64,000 nt of DNA from Ceratodon purpureus (Eukaryota > Streptophyta > Bryopsida > Pseudoditrichales > Ditrichaceae), in the NCBI GenBank assembly GCA_014871385.1, contig CM026426.1, positions 36,395,918 to 36,459,917 of the forward strand, given 5' to 3'. Within the stretch, counting starts at the first letter, position 1. Every line of letters begins with the position of its first letter. The notes under the pieces were generated by a model. It was not told where the DNA came from and did not search any database. It was given only the letters and a program-made list of their open reading frames with translations. A program made the translations under genes and the position numbers. Positions 11,539 to 22,361 of the stretch are shown one piece after another.

Positions 11539-12694
11539 ATGGATGCATGGCAACGACATATGGAGGACGAACGTTGGTACACAGTGCACACGGGCGCAAG
11601 CGATCCTGGAAATCCGACTCAGTCACCTTATTCGCCAAATCCCATGTATGTCCAGCCATGGGGAGGGCAAATGATGTTCCCTGCTAGACATCAAGCGGGG
11701 GCGGAAACCCCGTTCATGTGATGTTCTCTGGCTTCCCTTAAACTGCCGTGCAACGATGCCTACACAACGATGCCCCCAACGATGCCTACACAAGCTGGAG
11801 TTCACAGTCGATCCACTCCATCTACCGCCCCAACTAGTCAGGCGCTCTCACAGGGCATGGGGAACAACATTGTCATGGACCCAATGAGCTATTCTCCAGT
11901 CCAGGAGACACCTCCAGGGAACTTCGTGTCAAGTTCAAACTCCACCGATGGAAGCAGCGGCCACAGCGGGGCGTCAAGTACGATGATGGGAACACATCCC
12001 TTAACTGCGACACACTGCATTCCACAACCGGGGATGCAGTCCTGTCCCTCTTCCATGCCCTTCATTATGCAAGGGGGTAACATGTGGCTTGCGTGGGGTC
12101 AAACCGTCCGTCCCTTCGTTCTCATACGGTAGTGCGAACATGTCTCCACCCAACGTCGAGACGGAGAGTGGGAACATCGGCACAGCATTGGAGAAAGTCG
12201 CAGGAATGACAGTGGTGGCTCCGGGTTTTGAAAGTTTGTATTTTGAGGATTGAACAAGAACACGACAGAGACGGCTCCAACGGACTGCAAATACGGCATT
12301 CAAAAAAAAGTCTGCGCAGTATCCCATCAAAATACCCGGCACAAAGGATGGCTGCATTGAACTATCGCATCGCATATTTGTTTACAGGCTTTTCCGAGCA
12401 ACGGGCAAGCGCCACCTCGACCTGTCACTCATCAAGTTCAGAGATCACCCAGACGTGAAGATAAATAGCCCAGCGGAAGAGCTGAAGCTCATGTTTGTCT
12501 TTGGCCTGCCTCTAAGGGAGAGGTATGCCATGGAGTACATAGAGGAATCAATTCGCACTTTAGGTTACCAGTGGTGTAAGTTTGGAATAACACAGGCCGT
12601 GGTCAGAAGCATAGCAGTTGCCCACCAGAGGCCTTCAGCGCCCTTGTCACGTATTGGGGGACAAAAGAAGCAGACCAGGAGAGTTGTAGGATGA
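11539..12694 (+). pseudogene. Unrecognised Pro/Ser/Met-rich coding remnant
   Basis: Consecutive plus-strand frames read like one decayed protein. A Met/Pro/Gln-rich part runs 11539-11721, a Ser/Thr/Pro-rich part runs 11770-12132, and a more ordered part lies at about 12140-12694. The last part holds KSAQYPIKIPGTKDGCIEL-like residues near 12308 and the long frame KINSPAEELKLMFVFGLPLR at 12458. Frames shift between the parts. I do not recognise the family. It follows the F-box-like fragment on the same strand and could be its low-complexity continuation. Confidence 0.35.
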
Positions 12695-13277
12695 AGGAGG
12701 TCTGAGCTTCTCGACGGGCAGCGAGGATGTTACTTTTGGAAGATGGAGAGAGAGACGCCAAAGATTCCGGCAGCGAAATCACCTGAGATGTACAACCATC
12801 GGACCTTCATTTTCCTAAACAGCCAATCAATGTCGAATAATGCATATGCTTAACCACACAAGCTGCTTTTTTTTTGCAGTAGCACACAGTGTAGTTCCTA
12901 TGACACGCCAATTGACATTTGTAACGTTAGACAGGTGGTTCTCTTGTGATGTAATAGGGACAAGAAAGCCTTGACGCCCGCGAGTACATGATGTGGGATG
13001 ATACGGACTATTCCTTCGAGTCAAATCCGTCGAAGAAAATCAACGAATCCCCAGCACAGGAGGAGCTTCGTCCACAGGTGCACCATCTTATTTCACCCTT
13101 AAACCGAAATCCATGCTAGGTTCTATAAAGATGGTCTTAGAATTGGTCTTCCTTGTCTGCATGACGCGGCACTCTTGGAAAAGTACACACCTCCACAGAG
13201 AAGGTAACCCCGTGTGGCGACCGGAATCAGTTATTGCAATCCAATAGCAACGAAGGGGACGCTTAATTTACACGCGT
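12695..13277. other. Mostly non-coding; one exon-like stretch
   Basis: An open stretch at about 12958-13077 (SLDAREYMMWDDTDYSFESN) ends at a GT, like an acidic exon, but I cannot tie it to a family. The rest shows nothing supported. Confidence 0.3.
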
Positions 13278-13421
13278 ATGTGCCTGGTGCAGCTATACAT
13301 GGCGGTGCTGGTTGTGATAGTAGGTATGCTCTCATATTGTACGACGCTAGACGTCACTCCGGTGATGGCAGCAATTGCCGTATCTCTATTGTTTGCCATT
13401 CTACGCGACTGCGTCCTCTGA
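13278..13421 (+). CDS. Possible 47-residue two-helix membrane protein
   Basis: A small frame starting ATGTGCCTGGTG and ending TGA. It encodes two hydrophobic stretches, LYMAVLVVIVGMLSY and VMAAIAVSLLFAIL, separated by a short polar turn. Nothing else supports expression. It may equally be part of a larger decayed gene, or chance. Confidence 0.2.
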   Translation: MCLVQLYMAVLVVIVGMLSYCTTLDVTPVMAAIAVSLLFAILRDCVL

Positions 13422-13479
13422 AGTCCGTGAAAGACCTGGAATACTCTACGACGGATGATAGTACGGAACCCTGGATTCT

Positions 13480-14623
13480 TTGCTGAACCTTGGGCATCAG
13501 TCAGAAGAGCCCTCGCTCGTGCACGAATCTAGAGAGGTGGACTTCCGCGCCGCCGGAAATCTTCATCATGTCCGGCAGGATAACGATTCACGACATTTCT
13601 ACGTGGACGTGGACTCAGAAGTTCATAACGGAGCGAATCCGACTGTCTTACCAAGCATCCCTGAAAACGTGGTGTTCAGATGTATATGGCCAAAACTGAT
13701 GAGGGGCAATGGCATGGATTCCAAAAGAGCGCATCATGTGGTGATTTTTCACAAGGTCCCTAATATGTCCAGGGACATGTTTTGAAAAAAAAAACATTTC
13801 CAGTGGACGGGTTCTCTGAAAATGAACCGGTTTTTGGACGTGTCAAATTCACTTTGGACAGGTTCTAAAAAAATAAATATTTTTTTTGACAATTTTTTCC
13901 CAAAAAAATGAATGATGCAAATATCATTTACATCATGTCATATATGACATGTGGATGTGAACATAATGGAGTCAAACTACTAACACCTAATCCAAATACC
14001 AATTTTCAAGAGCTTGATTCACCTGCACACATTAATTCATCAACCACGATATTTAGAACCTTTTTAACACAATGTTATAGATTTAAATTGAAGGTAACAT
14101 AAGCAATTATGTAAAAATTTAGTTTATATAAACATGTTCAATTTTTAGCAAAAAAAATAAGAACTTTATATTCAAACTAGTAGATGAATTCTCCTATCCT
14201 TCATGTTTCTCTAAACAAGCATCACTGCGTTCCAATTGATGTTTTCAGCTGGAATATTTGCACATGAAATGCGCATCAAAGCATCTAAAGTCTCTAACTT
14301 CAAGCTAATAAGGAGATGGCTCTTGACCAGGTTTTGTTTGGAAAAACCCCTCTCACATATTGCAATGCATATTCAAAACATATCAATCACCACTCATTTG
14401 AAAAACAAAAACCCTAAATGTGTGACTTACCTAGATTCTATGTTAATTTCTCATAAACATTACTTCTATATCACTTGAAAATAATAATAATAATAAAATA
14501 TTAAAGTAAACAAACATACCTAGGTCCTGATGGTTGCAGTGCTAGAGTCCAAGTTGAGAAGTCGCAGCAGCAATAGAACGCAGCAGCAGCTATGTACAAG
14601 TGCTCCAAAAAAAAAAAAAAAAG

Positions 14624-14657
<34 letters not shown>

Positions 14658-15217
14658 ACCAAAAAACAACCTCGTTGTTCTATACAAGCTCTCTACAAAG
14701 TACACAGCTGCGATAGTGCTTCGAGCCGGGCTAGGCTTCTGCAAAGCACTCTTCAGCTTGCAGCACAATGCAGATTGCATTAGCTCTGGGCTTTTTTATG
14801 TTCTTTATTTTTGGTTTTTTATTTTTATTTTTTATATATAAACATTAGTACGGGACGGGTATTCCTTTTTGAACCGGTTTTGGGACGGGTTGTTTTTTTT
14901 TTAAACCTTTCCATCGACGGGTTGGTTTTGAGATTACTGGTATTGGGACGGGATTCATTTTTTTTTGCCTTTCAATTCAAGGTTTTTGGACATGGACAGG
15001 TTAAAACTTTGTGAAAAATCAGCCTTGAGGGCATGTAATAGCAACATTCCGAAGAGTCTGCAAAGTGTGGAGGGACTAAGTGGCTACAACGGCAGAACAA
15101 ATTGACTATTGCGAGGCCTGGGTCAAACACCTCCTTTATGAGGATTTGGGCCGGGAATACAAATTGCATCTCAACAATAGCTTTGACATTGACCACCTCT
15201 ATGCCACATTTAAGTAA
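13480..15217 (+). pseudogene. F-box-like gene fragment split by a hAT element
   Basis: Upstream of the hAT insertion the frame contains LPSIPENVVFRCIWPKLM (about 13650-13703). Downstream of it the frame resumes with VIATFRRVCKVWRD (from about 15033). Together these have the layout of an F-box: LP..IPENVV...IWPKLM, then FRRVCKxWRD. After an in-frame TAA, AEQIDYCEAWVKHLLYEDL follows and the frame ends at 15217. The last few codons lie inside the 27-bp inverted repeat that starts at 15201, so the original 3' end has probably been displaced by the large element to the right. F-box proteins recruit targets to SCF ubiquitin ligases. Family likely; no intact protein. Confidence 0.5.
13736..15027 (+). 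mobile_element. Non-autonomous hAT element, copy 1
   Basis: The ends read ..GTGGTGATTTTTCACAAGG and, on the other strand, CAAGGCTGATTTTTCACA, a 13-bp core inverted repeat TGATTTTTCACAA. Flanking 8-mers AGCGCATC (13728-13735) and AGGGCATG (15028-15035) match at 6 of 8, as for an old hAT duplication. The interior is AT-rich, carries ACGGG/GACGGGTT-type subterminal repeats at both ends and a long A-run at 14607-14656, and has no transposase. It is inserted in the F-box-like fragment. The second copy is at 48705-49567. Confidence 0.75.
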
Positions 15218-15227
15218 ATCCGGACTT
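15201..15227 (+). repeat. Left terminal inverted repeat of composite element
   Basis: 27 bp, identical to the reverse complement of 33647-33673; similarity stops abruptly on both sides. Preceded by CTCT. The repeat overlaps the end of the F-box-like frame (codons YATFK then TAA). Confidence 0.65.
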
Positions 15228-15432
15228 TCAATAGTCCAGATTGGTCGAAGTCCAACTGAAATATGATGGATAGGGTGAATCGTAGGATCATATGATCCAG
15301 CAAAGACCTAACCGTTTTATGAAATTGAGAGAGACGATAAAGGTTAGAAATGCAAAATACAGCAAACATTGCTCGGGTTTAAATGCGAAGTCCATCAAGC
15401 ATGTAGATATGTAAGATTGGCAACTTGTAAAA

Positions 15433-16146
15433 CACTGTAAGATCCTACTATCCATGGTAAGTAGGTATATAGAGACCAAGACAAAAAGATGGGGTCCTAA
15501 TAGTTTTTCACTATTTGAAGCTCTAATTTTCATAAAATTCAAAAACTAATCATATGCTTACAAAGCTAAGCGAGTGAAATAGAATATTCTAAAATTCAAG
15601 AGGATCAAAAAGATGAAGTAACAAGATAAAATGTGAAAATAATAAATTACAGTATTTTACAATTAATGTACTTTAAAAGTATATTGACAAGTTTGCCGTT
15701 GATATACCACCAATTACCATCAATGTATTCTCAATTTGTAAATGCTTGCTTAAGTGTAGGACCTTTCAAGCCATAGAAACCACCTTATAGCCAAAAAAGT
15801 GTTGATGAGTACACCTACTTAGTGAAATAGAAGGTGCAAAATTTTCCCTTGATTGTAATTAAAGGCATAGTGGATCAACATGATATTTCTTAAGATTTTT
15901 ATACCTTTGTCCCCTTTACTCAACTTTCAAAGCATATAATTTATTTCAAATTTGGTGAATAATTGAATTTGTGGGAAATGTTTAAGTGAAGACTCCATCT
16001 TTTTGTCTTGGTCTCTATAAACACTTCACGTTAGAACATTACGTAAACAGTAAAGAAGATTCCAAGAGTATTCATACGAAAGTTATCAAACATGTGGATA
16101 TTGTAATATTGGCAAGTAGTAAGCAAGACTGTAAGATCCTACAATG
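15433..16146. repeat. Duplicated subterminal block with half-palindromes
   Basis: Two related stretches of about 65 bp, 15388-15455 and 16088-16150, both contain CATGT(A/G)GATAT, then TTGGCAA, then CTGTAAGATCCTAC, a degraded copy of the palindrome. They flank the MITE at 15468-16019. Another degraded palindrome is at 15278-15297. Confidence 0.5.
15468..16019. mobile_element. 552-bp MITE, copy 1
   Basis: The ends are near-perfect inverted repeats of at least 25 bp beginning TATAGAGACCAAGACAAAAA. The interior is AT-rich and non-coding. It is about 98% identical by eye to 40554-41105. TA occurs at both tips, consistent with a TA target (Tc1/mariner-like), but no longer duplication is visible. 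It sits inside the composite element, so it arrived later. Confidence 0.85.
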
Positions 16147-16434
16147 TTTGGCAACCATAGATGTAAAAACACACCATATTATTTGGATTCTGTGAACTGT
16201 AAAGAAAAATCCTTATCGGAGTACAACTTGAATGTTCCGCCCTTTACATGTTACTTTGTATTGTGTACAGATTAGAGATACCACTACTCCTGAAGCCTCA
16301 ATAACAACTAGTAACCATGTATTCTAAAACTATCTGATTGTAAAGAGCAGCTCTATCGAAAACGAGCTGGACAATGTCAACACACACTAATTACTTTGTA
16401 GACATTGCACATGGAGAAAAGCCTCATATGGTCA

Positions 16435-16965
16435 CTAACGGCCATGCACCGTGCAGACCTTCGCACTGGACTTGACTCGGACAGCACTACACCAAGTATG
16501 GACGGATGGATGCACGGATCTAAACGACGAATACGACGACTGCGGGCTTGCGTTCCCTCTGCACCAGTGATCTTGGCCAGAGCACCGACTTCCAGCAGCC
16601 TCCGAGATGTTGTATGCTTCGTCAATGATGCGGAACCACCCTGCAGTCGACATGGTGTGCGTTGACACTTCCCCTGTGTGGCTGAAGTGAACGCTGCCAA
16701 CACTCTCGGACTCCTCGGACTCCTCGGACGTCAGTGGAAAGGCGATCCCGAAAGCGTCAGAGATCCCCAGCAACTCTATGATGTGAGCAACACTCCAATA
16801 CCACTCCGCACCTGGCTGTAGAAGGCGTGTGATGTATTCGAAAGCAGGAATAGCTGTGTTGTGAGAACGGGCGACCACCGTCCTAAACCATGGCCGGAGC
16901 TCCTCAACATCAGCCGGTGTCTCCTTATACTGCTGATACCACACATTGCTACCCCACCCCCCCAT
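16435..16965 (-). CDS. Unrecognised ORF on left arm
   Basis: A 176-residue frame starting MGGWGSNVWYQQYKETPADV. The first 120 residues look like a folded domain (ELRPWFRTVVARSHNTAIPA, then LLQPGAEWYWSVAHIIELLG), followed by an acidic Glu/Ser stretch; the last 50 residues look less protein-like. It lies on the same strand as, and downstream of, the transposase-like gene of the composite element. I do not recognise a family. It could be an accessory gene or the transposase's distal exon. Confidence 0.35.
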   Translation of the reverse strand: MGGWGSNVWYQQYKETPADVEELRPWFRTVVARSHNTAIPAFEYITRLLQPGAEWYWSVAHIIELLGISDAFGIAFPLTSEESEESESVGSVHFSHTGEVSTHTMSTAGWFRIIDEAYNISEAAGSRCSGQDHWCRGNASPQSSYSSFRSVHPSVHTWCSAVRVKSSAKVCTVHGR

Positions 16966-17292
16966 AACGACAAAATATTCGACAATATGCGACTAACTTC
17001 TATAGTATCCTACTGGAGTTCGTCTACTAAACTGGTAAAAGTTCTAGTAATCCACTTCTCTAGGGTTTCTAGACGTCTACTAGCCAACAATCACCTAGCC
17101 TAGTCGCGCCTAATCTCCTACTCGGCGCTAAGAAAACATTATTAGGACTAGGACTAGTTGAACTAGCTGACAGTTGAAGGAAAGAAGCACATCTAAAATT
17201 GAATAATCTCACAGCAACCAGGCAGAGGCAATAGCAGCATAAACGAGTGCAGTTTGATTAAATAAAGTAAAATCCGAACAGATGTAGCGAAG

Positions 17293-17404
17293 GATCATAG
17301 GATCCTACGATCAGTTTGCGGGTACTACTGGGCAAAACGAAGCACTTCTAAAACTGAATAATCTCAAAGCAACCAGGTAGAGGAGATCATAGGATCCCAA
17401 GATC
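17293..17404. repeat. Palindrome pair, left arm (17.3 kb)
   Basis: Two diverged copies of the 20-bp palindrome, at 17293-17312 and 17385-17404 (CCCAAGATC half in the second), downstream of the transposase-like gene. They are preceded by related sequence (CTCACAGCAACCAGGCAGAGG / CTCAAAGCAACCAGGTAGAGG), so the surrounding block is also duplicated. Confidence 0.8.
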
Positions 17405-17569
17405 TAGCGACTAAGCTCTGGGTGTATATGGGGGATAAATTATGCGACGGCTACGGATCTATAAGGTTAGCAGCATCAAGGTTAGCCAATGCGTTTACTC
17501 GATCTTGCTTTGGGATCTTCCGTGTCTTGGGGTTTTCTTTTGTTGTGGACTTTGCAAAGAGCACTGAAG

Positions 17570-20357
17570 TTACATGAACTTGTTCTCGTCGTCGATTTCT
17601 CGTACCCAAGTAGCGTCCCAGCAATTCTCGTACTTCGTCTTCGGGTCGGTGTGGCGATTTCTAGGCTCCCAGAATTTGATACTCAACTGCCTATAGTCCG
17701 CATTTCGTTCATGACGATTGACTGCTGAACATGCTCTCCCTAAGTAGACGGGATAAATATCTGGGTCGGAGGGATGAAGTAGGACCCAAGCCCCTGGTAG
17801 GACATCTCGCCATGGGTTCAAGGCGGGCTTCGGTTGAGCGGACTTGGGGCCACAATAGGGCTCGGGTTCTTCATCCTCAGGTGTGACATCCGTCTCGGGG
17901 AGGAGGCATAAAGGCGCACTCTCCATACCTGACCAGTCATGATTAGGCTAGAAACCCTCTACCAAGGTCGTCAGGGTTGGAGGAAGAGGTTTCTCCAATT
18001 CTGCGAGAATGCCCTTCCAGTAATCAATATATGGAGGAAAATCCTTGTGAAATCCCAAACATTCAAGCATCCCGCGTTCCCAAAATTCGATGTAACCTTG
18101 AATTCCACCCTTGAGGAATGACTTCTTAACGAGATTTTTGGAAACTTGTTCTCTTGCCCTGTCTTGGTTGCCAGTGGACGCAACAGTCTCATCACCCCAT
18201 AAATTCTTGAAAGGGACTAGATTGGGGATGCCAAATGGTATCTTAGGATTTCCATGAGCATCCGCCTTGAATAGACGGATAGCCGGCTTGTCCCTAGGTA
18301 GCCAGTGTTGGTCAACTGCAAACTCCTTGAATCGCATGATGGGCCACCCGCTTTCGTCTACATAGAATTTGAAGAGGTGCATATTTTCCAAACCCATGAG
18401 AACATCCGCTCTGTCAATGCAATAGCCTTCAACGAACGTTTAGAAATCGGCAACCTCCTGAACAAACTTGGGCATGAAACTCAATTGTGGGATTTCATGA
18501 AAGCCAACATCAAGTCTGCAATAATGTAAGTATTCTGACTCTTCAAGGTCTTAGACAAATGGCTAAAGTAGGCATCAATATCCTTGTGCATATGTCCCAC
18601 CAATAAGAAACCAACCTGGATCTCTTTGAATACACGCCGATAAGTAAGCATCGACCGATACCCCAGCTAGAATTGATTCTTGTTGTCCTTTGCGGAGTTA
18701 TCCAATTGTATCCTATTGGTACTCTTCATAAGCATTAGCAATGTGGAAATCAAGGAGGCACGCAATATTAAAGTTGCTAAATCTTGAGAGATTGTAGGAT
18801 CCTACGATCCTAGAGTAGATGGCAATTTTGCGTAAACATTTCCTCTCAACTTAGAGATCGTAGGATCCTACGATCACATAGGAGAGTAATTGGTAGCTAG
18901 TCACTATGGATCGCTAATAATAAAAGGTCACTATAGTAATTGGTAAACCTCGTTAAAGATCGAGTGAACCAATGTTCCAAGTCATCAGATCGTAGGATCC
19001 TACGACGTCATGAATTTCAAGCAGATGTCCCACGAAAGATACACTGAATTGACAAGAGGGCGTGTTGTGCGTAGTTAGTACTTCGGTGACGTCTTGTTGG
19101 ATCATTTTCCAACAGTGACCAGAGGGTAGAAACTTCAGTGTGTCCATCCTGTCAGGTGCTATCATTCTCATCTGATTGGGCATAAGATCAGTTGTCTCAT
19201 TGATGATGGCTGTGATCGTCCCATGTGCTTGCACTGTTCCAAGGCGGGGCCGTTTGACATCCTTGTTCCCGTGCGTCGAAGACACGACACCTCTCTTGTA
19301 CTAGTCCATGTATTCGTGAAACGTCGATTTTGGTATACCATGGATCTTGTACTATGCCGTAGCGCATACATCCATTACATTCAACGTGACGTACTTATGC
19401 TTCTTATTACTCCCTACATAGCGGAACTGGCCACCTACAGACCGTGCATAATCCCCGCATCCGTCGAAGTCCTTCAACCAGTACTTTTGTCGAATGACAA
19501 GTGTATCCTGGGGCCTAAACAAGCGGACGCATTTGCTGGAACAACACCGCTGAGAGCACAGAGCTTTGAATTTCTACGGGAAGAGTCTTCTTGGCATAGA
19601 GATTGAGTTTCTCGTCAGTCCGCTTTTTGCGCCAAATAAATCAATAGGGGGCTTTTGGGCGGCCTCCGAGATGCGTCCGGGTGTCCATACCATCAGGATG
19701 AAGAGTGTAATAGTCAACTGAATTGCTAAGCCTATGCCCACCCTCAAATACACATTCCGCTATCGGCCACCTACGATGGCTCATAATTTCCTCTGGATCC
19801 CCGAGGAAGACGTCCAGCACTGTAACTCCAATGTATCCCACTCCCAAGGTGTGGTCCTCGAAAGGATCCTCTGGACGGACGTAGTTGATTCGTCCAGAGG
19901 CCCAGATATCCCCATTGTCCTTTTATTGCTTCACGACCTTCGCAACCCACTTAGCCTGGGGGACATATGGCAGAGAACTTGTGGAGTCCGAGCTTTCTCC
20001 ATCGCGCGAATTTCAGATCACATTTCTGTCTCCCAAAGTACCATTCTACCAAGCGCATCGGCCAAGATGGAGATGTCCGTCTATAAAGGTTGCATAGGCA
20101 GGTAGAGCGCCATTGGAGCTATTCAATGGGACGAAGGAGGTTCATCCCGGGGTGGTGTTCTAATTATCGACCCAAAGCCAATACCCAATGGGGTTCACTT
20201 CAAAGACAAAGGCATGACCAACAATGCCATGGCCAGGATAGCAGATGAACACATTCAACCTAGGTATGAATGGGTCTTGCTGCTCTTCCGTGTTAGAGTC
20301 GTAGTTATTACACGTGGGATCCATGAAGTCATCGTCTTCTCCAACACTTGTTGACAT
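17570..20357 (-). pseudogene. DDE-type transposase-like gene of the composite element
   Basis: Frames on the minus strand read like one spliced, decayed protein. Parts in order: N-terminus MSTSVGEDDDFMDPTC (20357 down); YIGVTVLDVFLGDPEEIM (about 19825); NKKHKYVTLNVMDVC with HGIPKSTFHEY, THGNKDVKRPRLG and LKFLPSGHCW (about 19410-19100). After an interval carrying palindromes come RIQLDNSAKDNKNQF and VGHMHKDIDAYFSHLSKTL (about 18715-18555). A 149-residue frame (18397-17948) and a C-terminal module GAWVLLHPSDPDIYPVYLGR (17926-17570) follow. From memory, a poorly described transposase-like family in animals, oomycetes and plants has LDN..ENKN and VGHTHEDID in this order; the call rests on that. 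Several stops and frame changes (for example TAG after NKNQF) break it. Start codon at 20357 is plausible but unproven. Confidence 0.5.
18790..19007. repeat. Palindrome array inside transposase-like gene (18.8-19.0 kb)
   Basis: Three copies, at 18790-18809, 18856-18875 (perfect) and 18988-19007. They lie between the coding blocks ending ..FVGHLLEIHD and starting ..MKSTNRIQLDNS, so they occupy an intron-like interval of the minus-strand gene. Confidence 0.85.
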
Positions 20358-20447
20358 AATTGATCACCTACAAGTGTGAAAGAAATCAATTCTGTTAGAA
20401 TAAATGATGCAGTAAATGAAATTCTTTGAGTGAAGAAGTGGTGATGA

Positions 20448-20819
20448 GATCGTAGGATCCTACAATCTTCCACAGAGAGAAAAAAGATTGGATATCACGG
20501 TTATCACTGTGGACCCTCTTTAAGATAGCAGAGAAAGGTAGGGTTGACACCTCCAAGTTTTGTTGGTGGATGCCCTCAATGGATCGTAGGATCCTACGAT
20601 CTGTTTCCAGGTACCATGAAAAACACTACTGCACAGAGATCGTAGGATCCTACGATCTGATAAAGCCCTTGGTCGATGGCAAAACCACCGATGGTATTGT
20701 AGGATCCTACGATCTTCTCATGTTCATAACGGATGCCAAAAACATTCATTGGATCGTAGGATCCTACGATCCCATGGGTGGCTTCTCAAAAATTAGAATG
20801 ATCGTAGGATCCTACGATC
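20448..20819. repeat. Palindrome array upstream of left gene (20.4-20.8 kb)
   Basis: Six copies start at 20448, 20582, 20638, 20695, 20752 and 20800. The last five are spaced 56, 57, 57 and 48 bp, with 36-37 bp spacers and a final one of 28 bp. Four copies are perfect GATCGTAGGATCCTACGATC. It lies just upstream of the start of the minus-strand transposase-like gene. Confidence 0.92.
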
Positions 20820-20925
20820 CTACAAGTGATCCGAAATCGTTTTGATGAATACTCGTCCGTACAATGAGTAATTAGTGGACTCTAGAATGTCATGTGATAA
20901 TACATTAACTGGCATGTTTGTTTAA

Positions 20926-21715
20926 CGGCAGCTGATAGCGTTAACCGCAGGAACCACATAAAAATATGCATTAGAAATTGCTGTTGAAATGATTTTGAAA
21001 CACTTAACATGCGATACAGTATGTTATCTAGAGTCGCAAATACAACAATGCGTGTCCTAGGCAAGACACACGGGGTTTGAGCGTGCTAATTTTTGCTGGA
21101 AGTCATTAATTGTGCAAGAACCTCTGTTTGTAAGGAAAATAGGCAATAACCCGGAATGCAAGCAAAAAAGTCTGTCCCAGCAAGATTTGTCAAAGTCGAA
21201 ATTCTTACGACTTATCAACGTAATTAAGCAAAGAATATAGTGGAGAGGGAAACTATGTGTAATACCTCTAAATGACGTCAATTTGGGTCCGTATTTCCCA
21301 GTGTGGACGCCGCGGAGTCGATGATGCAACACGGCGGAAGCTGAACGTGTTAACTGTAGGAACCGCTTCTAAATTGTATTAGAACATGCCATTGGAATGA
21401 CTGTGATGCATTTAACATTTCAATGCATGTTATCTACATTCGCAAAATTAATACAAGAATGCCTATCCAGACGCCGGGAACATTCGAGCGCATCAATAAT
21501 TGCTGAAACACATCAATTGTGCAAGAAAATATGGTCTGTAGGAAATCAGTCACGAATCGAGGGAGCAAGTAAGACTTGTCATTTAGCAGTTCCTACGAAT
21601 TATCAAGTTGATCAAGCAAGCAATTTAAGGGAGAGGAAACTAACCGGACCTGTGTTAGAGATCGTCCTCGGTCCCTGTTGCTTGCTATTGACGCCGCGGA
21701 ATCAATGATCTCCTT
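20926..21715. repeat. Imperfect ~400-bp tandem duplication
   Basis: Two diverged units, starting at about 20926 and 21335, share AGC(T)GA..GTTAAC.G.AGGAACC, TGTTATCTA.A.TCGCAAA, AATTGTGCAAGAA and GACGCCGCGGA.TC.ATGAT in the same order; the period is 380-410 bp. They lie in the non-coding centre of the composite element, upstream of its left gene. Confidence 0.7.
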
Positions 21716-22327
21716 CGCTGGAGCTTAAGGACAGTGTGTAGTTGTTGAATGTCCAGAGAACATGACGTCAAGAGATGAAAACAAATAACAATATGTCTAA
21801 AATGGAGGCGACCTAAGTTTAATGCAAGTCTTCGCAACTTTGTGCCTTTACTAAAGAGCAAAGCTACGCCCTGAGTATGAATGTGCACTAATTCTAATAA
21901 ACTGGCACAAGAAACAAAGTCTAGAAAACGAAGTTGAACCAAAGAGGAGAAACAACACGGATAATATTTGTTCATGCATATGAGGTTGGGATCAAGATCA
22001 AGAAGTGGTATGCATACTGGGCTTGAGTAGGGACGAAATCATTCTTAAGGTGCTTAGGAAATGAACAACTCTCCTTGATTGAGCAAGTAATCATTTGAAT
22101 GAGCGTAGTGGCAATAGATTAGTCGGAATTGTTACTTTAAGCCATGAGACCATTCGATGAACACGATGAACACAGGGTAATTGAGAACCAATCATGAAGT
22201 CGCAGCAAATGGTCCATCTTTTGAAGTATCATGATAATTAGGTGTGCTCGGAAGGGTATCTAATTGAGTAGACACAGAACCTTAAGTGAAACAGTGACTG
22301 GCATCCATGAACCCTGAACCTTGGAAA

Positions 22328-22361
22328 TCCTAAACCCTAAACCTTGAAACCTTAAACCCTT
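22328..22361. repeat. Short interstitial telomere-like tract
   Basis: CCTAAACCCTAAACC followed by diverged units CTTGAAA and CCTTAAACCC. This resembles a few copies of the plant telomere unit CCCTAAA on this strand. It is too short to be a telomere. Confidence 0.4.

Noticed and set aside
14520-14841. Lys-rich or Phe-rich ORFs in the hAT element
   Set aside because: They are produced by the long A-run inside a non-autonomous element.
20448-20819. Left array as an in-order copy of the right arrays
   Set aside because: Single spacers look faintly similar in reverse complement, but their order does not fit a simple inverted copy and the similarity is too weak by eye.
20570-20845. A repeat protein with IVGSYD units
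   Set aside because: The IVGSYD, RRILRS and similar peptides are translations of the 20-bp palindrome, which reads similarly on both strands; the arrays are non-coding.
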